A stretch of 64,000 bases of DNA, taken from contig JADHVL010000002.1 of assembly GCA_016784025.1 (NCBI GenBank), forward strand, positions 135,363 to 199,362, read 5' to 3'. The translations under genes and the position numbers were made by a program. Under the pieces are notes generated by a model. That model was not told the DNA's origin, made no database searches, and saw only the letters and a program-made list of their open reading frames with translations. This document shows positions 17,678 to 26,812 of this stretch, in pieces. Source of the DNA: Fidelibacterota bacterium. GTDB taxonomy: Bacteria > Fidelibacterota > UBA8477 > JABMPR01. Positions within the stretch are counted from its first letter, which is position 1, and each line of letters opens with the position of its first letter.

Positions 17678-19467
17678 TATAGCATCTCCTTCTCAGGATC
17701 TACATGAGACAACAGATCGAAATATGCGCCTCGATGTCGTATCAGCTCATCATGACTGCCAGACTCAATAATCTCTCCCTCTCTGACAAAAATGATGGAT
17801 GTAGCACGCCGAATAGTGCTTAATCGGTGGGCCACGATAAAGGAAGTTCGACCTTCTGTGAGTTTTTTCATGGTGGCTTGAATGCGCAGTTCCGTCCCTG
17901 GATCAACAGACGATGTGGCCTCATCCAGAACCAACACCTGGGGTTTAACTGCCAGGGCTCGGGCAAAGGCAATCAGTTGTCTCTGACCATATGAGAAGCC
18001 CTCACCGCTTTCCTTGAGCACAGTTGCATACCCATCTGATCTGTTGAGAATACTGGCGTGGATGTCGGTGAGGTTAGCAGCTTCCTCCAGATCTTTTTGG
18101 GTCACTTCTGAGCGGAAAGCTCTCAAATTTTCGTTAATGGGAGCTGGAAAGAGAAAAAGATCCTGGAGTACCAGGCCAAAACGGCGTCTATAATCCGCCA
18201 CATCAAATTCACGGATATCTATTCCATTTAGTAGAATGCGACCTGTTTGGGGATCCCTGAAACGACAGATCAAATTGATAATCGTAGACTTGCCACCACC
18301 GGTTGGACCCACAAAAGCAACTTGATCGCCACCATTTATCTCAAAGCTCATATTCTTGATAATCATATTGTCATCGGAGTACCCGAAGCTGACATTCTCA
18401 AAAATGATGCTTTCGACTTCCTGGGGTAAATCAACTGGATTGGCCTGCGTTTCGATATAGGGCTTGTCTTCCAGGGTAGAAAAAATTCTATCTGCAGCAC
18501 CACCAGCTGACTGGAGTTGAGAAATCTGCTCAGTGAACATAAAAATGGGCCAGTATATCTGGGCAATATATTGAGCAAATAATACCAGAGCACCAATGGT
18601 CAGACTGCCATCATTCACCCATGTCACACCCAGCATCAGCACAATCACGGTGGCACCAACTTCCATGAATCCAAGTCCCTGGAAAATACCGTAATTGATA
18701 AAATTCATCTTGATGCTAAAGCGATTAAAGTCTTCTGTCGATTTCCGGACTCGGCCGATGGCCCAATCGGTTCGATCAAAAACCTGGAGAATACTGGCTG
18801 ATCGCACAAATTCGCTAAGGACACCAATCATTTTTGAAAAATTTGCCCTGTCCTTACGGAAGAAGGGTCGGAAATATCGAAAGGAAAACCAGGCAATAAA
18901 GATCACCAGTGGGAAAATGGCCAGGGTGATGAGCATAAACCGCATATCGACTGATGCCAGGATGATGAAGGCTCCGATGATCATCCCAAATGACATGAGC
19001 AGACGCTGGGCCATGGTGGAGGTCACAGCGATAATGCGTTGTGGATCGGATTCTATGCGGCTCACCAATTGTCCTGTTGAAGTTGATTCAGCAAAAGGCA
19101 GACCCAGTCTCAGTGCATGTGAGAAAAGCGATACCTTGAGATCATTTACGGCGAAAATCCCAGCTTTTTGCGCCATCCAATTGCTATAAAACCCCACAAC
19201 GGCAGAAAGCACCATAGTAAGGAGGTAGAGACCAGCCGACCAGGCCAGAGCAGTAAAGTTTTTACTGGGGATATTCGAATCAATAATATGCTTGAGGATA
19301 ATGGGTTGAAACAAGACCAGGATGACACCCACAAAGGCCCAAACCAGTGCAAAAAAGAAGGTCCGGTTATACGGTTTTACAAAAGGATAGACACCTCTGA
19401 CCATCTCCCTAAAGGAGTAGGTTTTGGCATTATCATCATCCAGGCTAAAATCTTCGTCCCACCACAT
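17677..19467 (-). CDS. ABC exporter half-transporter, catalytic-site subunit
   Basis: Partner ABC exporter of 596 residues. An N-terminal acidic tail precedes six membrane helices (about 35-310). Walker A is GPTGGGKST (387-395) and Walker B is VLVLDE with the catalytic Glu516 present. The signature is FSYGQ (491-495) instead of LSGGQ. Paired with the downstream subunit, which keeps LSGGQ but has Asp for Glu, one composite site is fully canonical and the other doubly degenerate, as in BmrCD and TM287/288. It is the first gene of the two-gene operon, with no promoter obvious in the 190-base gap before it. Confidence 0.93.
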   Translation of the reverse strand: MWWDEDFSLDDDNAKTYSFREMVRGVYPFVKPYNRTFFFALVWAFVGVILVLFQPIILKHIIDSNIPSKNFTALAWSAGLYLLTMVLSAVVGFYSNWMAQKAGIFAVNDLKVSLFSHALRLGLPFAESTSTGQLVSRIESDPQRIIAVTSTMAQRLLMSFGMIIGAFIILASVDMRFMLITLAIFPLVIFIAWFSFRYFRPFFRKDRANFSKMIGVLSEFVRSASILQVFDRTDWAIGRVRKSTEDFNRFSIKMNFINYGIFQGLGFMEVGATVIVLMLGVTWVNDGSLTIGALVLFAQYIAQIYWPIFMFTEQISQLQSAGGAADRIFSTLEDKPYIETQANPVDLPQEVESIIFENVSFGYSDDNMIIKNMSFEINGGDQVAFVGPTGGGKSTIINLICRFRDPQTGRILLNGIDIREFDVADYRRRFGLVLQDLFLFPAPINENLRAFRSEVTQKDLEEAANLTDIHASILNRSDGYATVLKESGEGFSYGQRQLIAFARALAVKPQVLVLDEATSSVDPGTELRIQATMKKLTEGRTSFIVAHRLSTIRRATSIIFVREGEIIESGSHDELIRHRGAYFDLLSHVDPEKEML

Positions 19468-19659
19468 CCTGCTAGGTAAAGCAAAACCATGAGGTTTGGA
19501 AGTAGAAATTGTCTACCATCAGTAGGCCTAATCATGTAAAGCCTTATCTGCCCACCCTACAGGATCAATCAACGTCCCAAAGACTGCATCCTATACTATA
19601 GCTATAGACCTTTGACTTTTGACTTTGAACCTTTAGCAGAGAATCCCCGTAGACCAGAT

Positions 19660-22600
19660 TTACTCGTTTAGCATCAGCCTCAGACGTTGATCCACCTGTT
19701 GATCATACAGGGCCTTGCTATCCATAAATTGCATAACCAGAGGGGTAATTTTGGAAAACTTATTTTTCTCAGAATCCCAATTTTCAAGGATATCAGACGT
19801 CTTCAGTGATCCTGTATGAAACCGGTGGCGTTCCAACAATCTGGTGATGGTAAATTCATCGGATTCACTGATGGATTCTTCAAGTACAAAATCCGTGTTC
19901 AAATGCTCCCTGTCGGCATCACTCAGATCAAATAAATATGCCGTTCCACCTGTCATGCCGCTTCCAAAGTTGAATCCAATCTCTCCGAGTACAATGACTA
20001 CACCCCGGGTCATATATTCACAGGCATGATTCCCCACGCCTTCCACAACTGCAGAAGCACCACTATTGCGCACTGCAAATCGTTCATTGGCTCGACCGGC
20101 GACAAAAAGAGTTCCGCCAGTAGCTCCATATAGAGCCACATTGCCAATCATGGTATGTTCCTTCCCAAGCTCCCTAATATCTCGAGGCATGCGAATGGTA
20201 ATTAATCCACCACTCATGCCCTTACCCACGTAATCATTGGCGAGACCCTTGAGACGCAATTCAATCCCATGAGTAAGGAAAGCGCCCAGACTTTGACCCG
20301 CCACCCCACGTAATCGATACTGCATGGTTCCGTTGAACTGGCCCTCTCCAAAAAGAAAAGCTATTTCACCTGCCAGCCGCGTCCCCACGGCTCTGTCCTT
20401 ATTACTTACCCTATCTCGAATGACAGCCTGACCATGGGTCAATAATTCTTTATGAATACTCTCAAGAATTTTCTCATCAAAGCTGGGAAACTTTCTTGTA
20501 ATACTCTGGTCCTGGTCTCGTTTCAGCCAGTCCCGTGAAAGGGTCGGGTCAAGGATGCTTGAGAAATCTACATCAGGGAAATCATCTTCAGTAGCCATCT
20601 CTTGCTTGAGTTCCAAAAGATCATTGCGTCCTATTAGAGCTTCCAGGGTGGGCAAACCCATTTTTGATAACTGATCCCGAACATCCTCGGCAAGAATCTT
20701 GAAAAAGGAAGCGAGTTGTTCAGGTGTACCTTTGAATTTTTTACGCAGTGTGGGATTCTGGGTGGCAATGCCAACGGGACAGGTATTTTCATGACAGCGA
20801 CGCACCATTACACAGCCTATGGCCATGAGGGCTACTGACCCAAAATCATATTCTTCTGCCCCCAGGGCTGCTGCAACAAGAATATCCTTTGCTTCCTGTA
20901 ATCCACCATCTACTCGGAGAACCGCTCTGCTTCTTAACTTGGTAGCAATGAGGGCCTGATGGGTCTCAGCGAGTCCCGTTTCCCAGGCCATGCCTGTATG
21001 CTTCATAGAACCAAGCGGACTGGCTCCTGTCCCTCCATCTCCACCGGAAACAACCACAATATCTGCACCGGCTTTCACCACACCACAGGCGACAATCCCG
21101 ATTCCAGGTTGGGAGGCCAGCTTGACGGATATGAGGGCACGGGGATTACTCTCTTTTAAATCATAGATGAGTTGCGCTAGATCTTCAATTGAATAGATGT
21201 CATGGTGGGGTGGTGGTGAAATGAGAGGAATTCCAGGGGTAGATGATCTGGCCGTGGCGATTTCTACACTCACTTTCTGACCAGGAAGCTGTCCGCCCTC
21301 TCCAGGCTTGGCACCCTGGGCAATCTTAATTTGAAGTTCTTGGGCTGCTGCCAGATAATCAGCTTTTACACCAAAACGACCACTGGCGATTTGTTTGGTG
21401 TGTGCATTCATATGATCGTTATGCTTGAAAAGCAAGTATCGATCCGGTGTTTCGCCCCCCTCACCTGTATTACTCCGACCGCCGAGCATGGCAATTCCCT
21501 GTGTTAAAACCCGATGAGATTCGTCACTTAGCGCCCCAAAGCTCATGGCAGCGACTCCAAATCGTTTAGTAATCTGGTCGCCAGATTCAACCAATAATCC
21601 CGCTGGCGCAGCAATGCTTTTTAGATCCATGAGATCCCTTAAATAGACAGGGTCTCTAGGCTTTCTGGGTTTTTCAGGTTTATGGGTCGCTCTATTCCTG
21701 ATCTGCTTGGCAATGGCAGAACTATATCCATGGACTTCCCCATCCCGTTTCACGCGGAATATTCCAATATCCTCCATCTCTGGACGATCTGTTTGGAATG
21801 CTGAAATGTGTCGCCTTGTCACTCGGTCTTGAATGGCTGAGATACCATCACCACCAATATTGGGTCTTAAGGAGGGCATCCAGTTTTTTAGAAAATCTGC
21901 ATGTAATCCAACGGTGTGAAGCAACATGCTTCCCTGATATGAGCTAAAGGTTGAAATGCCCATTTTTGCCATACTCTTTAACAAACCCTTCTCAAGAGCA
22001 AAGCGATAATTGGACATTCCAGTCAACCAGTCGCCCCCATCCATGTTTTCGCGAATGAGTTCGTAAGCCATATATGGGTAAACGGCGCTGGCACCTAGTG
22101 TGGTCAGTACTGCGATATGGTGATCTTCAAATACATCTCCAGCCAGACAGATAAGAGAGACATCGCTGCGAATTTTATGTCTCACAAGGTCATGATGAAC
22201 CGCTGATACCACAAGCGCCATGGGTATTGGGACCTGGGTCTCGTCGACTTGCTCATCACTGAGAAATAGAATCCGCTTGCCAGATTCTACAGCTTCAACA
22301 CACTCCTTTTGAATTTGCTTAAGCCGCGTTTCAAAACTCTGGTCTACAGGGGCTAATACAGAAACGATCTTATGCTTGAAAAGTCTGTATTTTCTCATCA
22401 TCCATCGGACTTCCCGTGGGGAAAGTACTGGACTAGCTATACGAAAGGCTCCATGGAAGGCTGGTTCAGCGGCCAGTAGATTTTCCTCACTCCCGATATA
22501 GTGATACAAGCTCATCATGAGTCGCTCACGAATAGGGTCTATGGGAGGATTGGTAATCTGAGCAAAAGATTGTACGAAATAATCATAAAAGCTGCGACTC

Positions 22601-24126
22601 TTGTGCGAGAGGAAGGCTGGAGGTGTGTCATCACCCATAGCTCCAACTGGTTCCAGGGGCACAGCACTCAGGGGCCCGGTAAATCGATCAACTGATTCTT
22701 GATGCCAACCGAGGGCCAGGCGATTGCGCTTATCAAAACCACCTTGGGGTATGGCGAAATCTCCAAACTCAGTCTCATTGTCTTCCCGCGCAAGCCGTAG
22801 AAAATTTCTCTTCATCAATTGGCCATATTTTTCCTGATGAGAGATACGATCCTTGATCTGAACATTATTCTCAACACCTCCGGTGAGGGAGACTGAATAA
22901 ATTTCACCGGAAGACATATGGTGATGAACAATTAGGTCATCATCATCAACATCCACAACACCAGCTTCAGATGCCATTATGACCAAGCCACTTTTTGTCC
23001 TGGTATAGCGAAGCGGTCGCAGACCATTGCGGTCCAGCTTAGCTCCCACCGTTTCACCATCGGTATAAATCAGCGCTGCAGGTCCATCCCAGGGTTCCAT
23101 GAAGTTTTCATGGAACATATAAAAATCGATCAGCGCTCGATCCATTTGGGGAAAGCCACTATAGGGATCCGGCACCATCATCATCATGGCATGATTGGGA
23201 TCCCGACCAGTCTGTACCAGCAAGCTAAAGACCTCATCAAAGCTGGCAGAATCACTAAATCCCGGTGTAATTATTGGACAGAGCGTCTGAAAATCTTCTT
23301 TCCAGAATTTTGATTGAAGCTGACGTTCCCGGGCATCCATCCAAAGCCGATTGCCCCTGATGGTATTGATCTCACCATTATGTGCTATTCCATGAAAGGG
23401 CTGGGCCATTTCCCAGGATGGTTTGGTATTGGTGGAAAAACGTTCGTGAAATATTGCCATGCGGGTCTTGAATTCAGGTTCTCGAAGATCAGGGTAGAAT
23501 TTTCCGAGCTGATAGGATGAAAGCAGGCCCTTGTACACTATGGTTCGCGTTGAAAAGCTACAAACATACAGGCTTTCTCCCGACTCTTGAACCGTTTTCT
23601 CCAAACTTTTGCGCATAAGGTAGGTCTGTTGTTCTGCTGAATAATTCCCCTCAGATGGAATGGCAAAAAACGCATGTTGGATATCAGGTCGATTGGCTTG
23701 TGCTATACTCCCGAGATGTTCGGGTTTAATAGGAACCTCAATCATCCCCAGATATCGACAGCCCATTTCGCCTGCCTGCTGGGAAAACATGCTTTCAAGT
23801 GAGGGGGTATCAATTTCTCTGGAGAAAATTACCAGGAGTGCCAATTTCTCTTTCTTCTTGGTTTTCTTTATTCCAGCTCGTTCCATCCGCGCTTTGAAGA
23901 AAGACCAGGGGATATCGACTAGCAGGCCTGCGCCATCACCAGTGTCCTCATCGTAACCTTTGCCCCCTCTATGCTCAAGCCGGTGTAGCGCCTTGAGACT
24001 TAACTCAACAACTCTGCGAGAGGCAATGCCTGATTCTTCTGCAATAAACCCTACACCACAAGCATCGTGATGATCATCTTGATTATAAAGGGGGAAATTG
24101 TTCAACAGTTTATATTTACCTTTCAA
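19660..24126 (-). CDS. gltB: Glutamate synthase large subunit
   Basis: GOGAT large subunit of 1488 residues, making two glutamates from glutamine and 2-oxoglutarate. The amidotransferase domain begins at Cys23 after a removable leader (HHDACGVGFIAE). The central and FMN domains follow, with SFGALSDESH and the GGDGGTGASPLGSMKHTG loop near 1020. The 3Fe-4S cysteine motif is CHENTCPVGIATQNP (about 1115), and a C-terminal GxGxG beta-helix domain ends the protein. No gltD small subunit adjoins it on either side, so the electron donor subunit is encoded elsewhere or ferredoxin is used. It belongs functionally with glnII 4 kb away. Confidence 0.97.
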   Translation of the reverse strand: MKGKYKLLNNFPLYNQDDHHDACGVGFIAEESGIASRRVVELSLKALHRLEHRGGKGYDEDTGDGAGLLVDIPWSFFKARMERAGIKKTKKKEKLALLVIFSREIDTPSLESMFSQQAGEMGCRYLGMIEVPIKPEHLGSIAQANRPDIQHAFFAIPSEGNYSAEQQTYLMRKSLEKTVQESGESLYVCSFSTRTIVYKGLLSSYQLGKFYPDLREPEFKTRMAIFHERFSTNTKPSWEMAQPFHGIAHNGEINTIRGNRLWMDARERQLQSKFWKEDFQTLCPIITPGFSDSASFDEVFSLLVQTGRDPNHAMMMMVPDPYSGFPQMDRALIDFYMFHENFMEPWDGPAALIYTDGETVGAKLDRNGLRPLRYTRTKSGLVIMASEAGVVDVDDDDLIVHHHMSSGEIYSVSLTGGVENNVQIKDRISHQEKYGQLMKRNFLRLAREDNETEFGDFAIPQGGFDKRNRLALGWHQESVDRFTGPLSAVPLEPVGAMGDDTPPAFLSHKSRSFYDYFVQSFAQITNPPIDPIRERLMMSLYHYIGSEENLLAAEPAFHGAFRIASPVLSPREVRWMMRKYRLFKHKIVSVLAPVDQSFETRLKQIQKECVEAVESGKRILFLSDEQVDETQVPIPMALVVSAVHHDLVRHKIRSDVSLICLAGDVFEDHHIAVLTTLGASAVYPYMAYELIRENMDGGDWLTGMSNYRFALEKGLLKSMAKMGISTFSSYQGSMLLHTVGLHADFLKNWMPSLRPNIGGDGISAIQDRVTRRHISAFQTDRPEMEDIGIFRVKRDGEVHGYSSAIAKQIRNRATHKPEKPRKPRDPVYLRDLMDLKSIAAPAGLLVESGDQITKRFGVAAMSFGALSDESHRVLTQGIAMLGGRSNTGEGGETPDRYLLFKHNDHMNAHTKQIASGRFGVKADYLAAAQELQIKIAQGAKPGEGGQLPGQKVSVEIATARSSTPGIPLISPPPHHDIYSIEDLAQLIYDLKESNPRALISVKLASQPGIGIVACGVVKAGADIVVVSGGDGGTGASPLGSMKHTGMAWETGLAETHQALIATKLRSRAVLRVDGGLQEAKDILVAAALGAEEYDFGSVALMAIGCVMVRRCHENTCPVGIATQNPTLRKKFKGTPEQLASFFKILAEDVRDQLSKMGLPTLEALIGRNDLLELKQEMATEDDFPDVDFSSILDPTLSRDWLKRDQDQSITRKFPSFDEKILESIHKELLTHGQAVIRDRVSNKDRAVGTRLAGEIAFLFGEGQFNGTMQYRLRGVAGQSLGAFLTHGIELRLKGLANDYVGKGMSGGLITIRMPRDIRELGKEHTMIGNVALYGATGGTLFVAGRANERFAVRNSGASAVVEGVGNHACEYMTRGVVIVLGEIGFNFGSGMTGGTAYLFDLSDADREHLNTDFVLEESISESDEFTITRLLERHRFHTGSLKTSDILENWDSEKNKFSKITPLVMQFMDSKALYDQQVDQRLRLMLNE

Positions 24127-24300
24127 GGTCTACCTTAATCCTCTGTTTTGCCAACATGGCATGGGGTGTAACAATTATTCTTTTGAGTAATATTGGCATG
24201 CTCAGTTTCCATATTCGGAATGATATTACGTTTTTTTGTCTCCGAAGTACAGGATAGTTTTATTCCATTGCTAAAAACGCTATTAAAACCTAATATTATT

Positions 24301-24330
24301 CTGTTCGTGAACTCGAAACAGCCGATGCGG
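24301..24330 (+). promoter_or_regulatory. Hairpins in the metA leader
   Basis: CTGTTCG (24301-24307) pairs with CGAAACAG (24314-24321) with one bulged base, and CCGATGCGG (24322-24330) forms a second small stem, 21 bases before the start. This may be an mRNA control structure. I could not match it to a named SAM riboswitch class. Confidence 0.3.
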
Positions 24331-24351
24331 TGACAAGGAAAACAAAGAGAA

Positions 24352-25437
24352 ATGCCCCTGATTGCACACACAGCACTACCCACATTTGATCTGCTCAGGC
24401 AGCAAGGTCGTGAGATTCTTACGATAGATCAGGCTCTTAATCAGGATTTACCAGAATTGCATATCGGTTTTTTAAATCTCATGCCTGACGCCGCATTTAA
24501 GGCTACAGAACGACAATTTTTACATCTCGTGGGCAGCTCAAACCAGAATATCCATTTTTATGTTCACCCCTGTACCATTGATGGTGTTGTTCGTGATGAA
24601 CAAACCCTGGACTATATCAACTCCTACTACACCAGCTTTGATGAGCTGAAGACATCAGGGCTGGATGCTCTCATTTTGACTGGTACCAATCCAGCTAATC
24701 CTACTTTGGAGCTGGAACCCTTCTGGGAACCACTTGGCGAGGTGATTGATTGGGCTACTGAAAATGTAACCTCAATGATGTGTTCATGTCTGGCAGTCCA
24801 CGCCATTGTAAAGCACAAACACAATATGGAACGCCAACCATTACAAAAAAAACGCTGGGGTGTTTACCGCCAGCAGATCACCAACCCAAACCACCCCCTG
24901 TTGAAAGATATCAACTCGCCCTTTGATGTTCCTCACTCACGCAATAATGACATCAGTGCTGAGCAACTCCAAGCTGCTGGTTTTGAGATTTTAGTCCAGG
25001 GTATGGAGAGTGGCGTCCATATGGCCGTGAGTCCTGATCTGTTCCGAATGGTGTATCTCCAGGGACATCCAGAATATGATAAAATCAGCCTGCTCAAAGA
25101 GTATAAGCGAGAGGTAATTCAATATTTCGAAGGTGCCCGGGTAACTTTTCCAGAAAACCCGGAAAATTATTTTAATGCAGACATCACTGAAATAATACAT
25201 CACCACCGAGTTGCTGTGACCAGGGCTAAGGACATTGGATATCAAATACCTGCCTTTCCTGAGTCAGAAATTGAATCCTTACTTGAGAACACCTGGCGTG
25301 CTACTGGTGAAGCCCTCTTTGACAACTGGTTGGGTCTGGTTCAGCAATTGACAAACACTGATCGACATCTTCCCTTTAAAGCGGGAATCGATCCTGAGGA
25401 CCCCTTAAAAATTAAGCAAGCCCTTCGAGGCCAATAG
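24352..25437 (+). CDS. metA: Homoserine O-acyltransferase, MetA family
   Basis: MetA-family enzyme of 361 residues that activates homoserine with an acetyl or succinyl group, the first step of methionine synthesis. The nucleophile Cys is in TSMMCSCLAVHA (Cys146, with Cys144 nearby), and the His/Glu pair is in LQGHPEYDK. The N-terminus IAHTALPTFDLLRQQG and the VPHSRNNDIS segment place it with the longer proteobacterial-type MetA forms. The acyl donor cannot be read from sequence. The next gene is an O-acetylhomoserine sulfhydrylase, which favours O-acetylhomoserine. Its TAG stop is followed in the same frame by metY. Confidence 0.93.
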   Translation: MPLIAHTALPTFDLLRQQGREILTIDQALNQDLPELHIGFLNLMPDAAFKATERQFLHLVGSSNQNIHFYVHPCTIDGVVRDEQTLDYINSYYTSFDELKTSGLDALILTGTNPANPTLELEPFWEPLGEVIDWATENVTSMMCSCLAVHAIVKHKHNMERQPLQKKRWGVYRQQITNPNHPLLKDINSPFDVPHSRNNDISAEQLQAAGFEILVQGMESGVHMAVSPDLFRMVYLQGHPEYDKISLLKEYKREVIQYFEGARVTFPENPENYFNADITEIIHHHRVAVTRAKDIGYQIPAFPESEIESLLENTWRATGEALFDNWLGLVQQLTNTDRHLPFKAGIDPEDPLKIKQALRGQ

Positions 25438-25449
25438 AAACGGAGCGGT

Positions 25450-26727
25450 ATCATCAAACTAGCAACCAAAGCCATCCATAGCGGATACGAATCAGAAGCA
25501 ACGACCAAGTCTGTTGCGGTTCCCATCTATCAGACTGTCGCCTATGAGTTTGACAGTGCTCAGCATGGGGCAGACCTGTTTAATCTTGAAGTCGCAGGAA
25601 ATACTTATTCACGGATCATGAATCCCACAAATGCAGTCCTGGAGTCCAGGGTAAGTGAGCTGGAGGGTGGTGTAGCCGCGCTGGCTGTGAGTGCAGGAAG
25701 CGCCGCAGTCAATTATGCCATCCTGGCTATTGCAGAGCAGGGCAACAACATTGTTTCTACACCCCAGATTTATGGTGGGACCTTTACGCTATTTAATCAC
25801 ATGTTTGCCCGGTTGGGAATTGAAGCTCGTTTCGCAGAAGATGAAAGTCCAGCAAGCCTGGAGGCACTCATCGACGACAAAACCAGTGCTGTCTTTTGTG
25901 AAAGTATTGCTAATCCAGTTGGAGCATTTATGGATATTCAGGCCATAGCAGATATGGCTCATTCACATGGTGTCCCCTTGATCGTAGACAATACCGTCGC
26001 TACGCCCATGCTGATCCGACCCTTTGAGTTTGGTGCTGACATCGTGGTCCATTCTTTGACAAAATATATGGGTGGACATGGGAATTCCCTGGGGGGAATT
26101 GTGGTCGATTCAGGAAAATTTCCCTGGGCGAAAAATGCCAAACGCTTCCCCATGTTGAATCAGCCAGAACCCTCCTACCACAATATGATTTACACGGAAG
26201 CCATGGGTGAGTTAGCCTATATCGCCCGGGTCAGAACGGTTCCTCTTAGAAATACAGGTTCTGCGCTGAGTCCCTTTAATGCCTTTCTCATTTTACAGGG
26301 CATTGAAACATTGGCCCTGCGCATGGAACGTCATTGTGAAAACGCCCAGGTTGTGGCGGAGTACCTGGAAAACCATCCCATGGTTACCTGGGTGAAATAT
26401 GCTGGATTGCCCTCTTCCCCATCCTACCTGCTGGCTCAAAAATATAGTGGGGGTCAAGCCTCAGGATTGATGGCCTTTGGGATCAAAGGCGGCATGGAAG
26501 CCGGTGAAAAATTTTATGATGCCTTGAAGATCTTTAAACGTCTCGTGAATATCGGTGATGCAAAATCTCTAGCCGCTCACCCTGCGTCCACCACCCACAG
26601 GCAGCTAGCAGGTGCAGAACTGGAAGCCTCCGGGGTGACACCTGATATGATCCGTCTCTGTGTGGGTATTGAACATATCGACGATATACTTGAGGATCTG
26701 GAACAAGCCCTATCTGCAGCTCAATGA
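25450..26727 (+). CDS. metY: O-acetylhomoserine sulfhydrylase, MetY-type, with no ordinary start codon
   Basis: PLP enzyme of the Cys/Met-metabolism family that makes homocysteine from O-acylhomoserine and sulfide. From base 25450 the frame gives 425 residues, the family's normal length. It includes the conserved N-terminal IKLATKAIHSGYE and VPIYQTVAYEFDSA pieces, the PLP lysine in VHSLTKYMGGHG and the SLAAHPASTTH motif. The first ATG is at 25618, inside TYSRIMNPT, and would delete about 56 conserved residues. Upstream no ATG, GTG or TTG exists in frame after the metA TAG (25435-25437). A GGAG-containing site lies before ATCATCAAA, so initiation at AUC (25450 or 25453) is likely. Readthrough of UAG or a mutated ATG are alternatives. 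Confidence 0.85.
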   Translation: MIKLATKAIHSGYESEATTKSVAVPIYQTVAYEFDSAQHGADLFNLEVAGNTYSRIMNPTNAVLESRVSELEGGVAALAVSAGSAAVNYAILAIAEQGNNIVSTPQIYGGTFTLFNHMFARLGIEARFAEDESPASLEALIDDKTSAVFCESIANPVGAFMDIQAIADMAHSHGVPLIVDNTVATPMLIRPFEFGADIVVHSLTKYMGGHGNSLGGIVVDSGKFPWAKNAKRFPMLNQPEPSYHNMIYTEAMGELAYIARVRTVPLRNTGSALSPFNAFLILQGIETLALRMERHCENAQVVAEYLENHPMVTWVKYAGLPSSPSYLLAQKYSGGQASGLMAFGIKGGMEAGEKFYDALKIFKRLVNIGDAKSLAAHPASTTHRQLAGAELEASGVTPDMIRLCVGIEHIDDILEDLEQALSAAQ

Positions 26728-26758
26728 ATCCTTGAATGAATTAAGCCTTAAATATTTC

Positions 26759-26792
26759 AAAAAAAGGGCTGGAAATATTCAGCCCTTTTTTT
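26759..26792. terminator. Bidirectional intrinsic terminator
   Basis: AAAAAAAGGGCT (26759-26770) and AGCCCTTTTTTT (26781-26792) form a perfect 12-bp hairpin with a 10-base loop, between convergent metY and the FG-GAP protein gene. Confidence 0.95.
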
Positions 26793-26812
26793 GATTTACT
26801 CTGTTAGATCGG

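Noticed and set aside
24127..24351. SAM riboswitch upstream of metA
   Set aside because: The hairpins at 24301-24330 suggest a leader structure, but I could not match any SAM class core by eye. A covariance search would decide.
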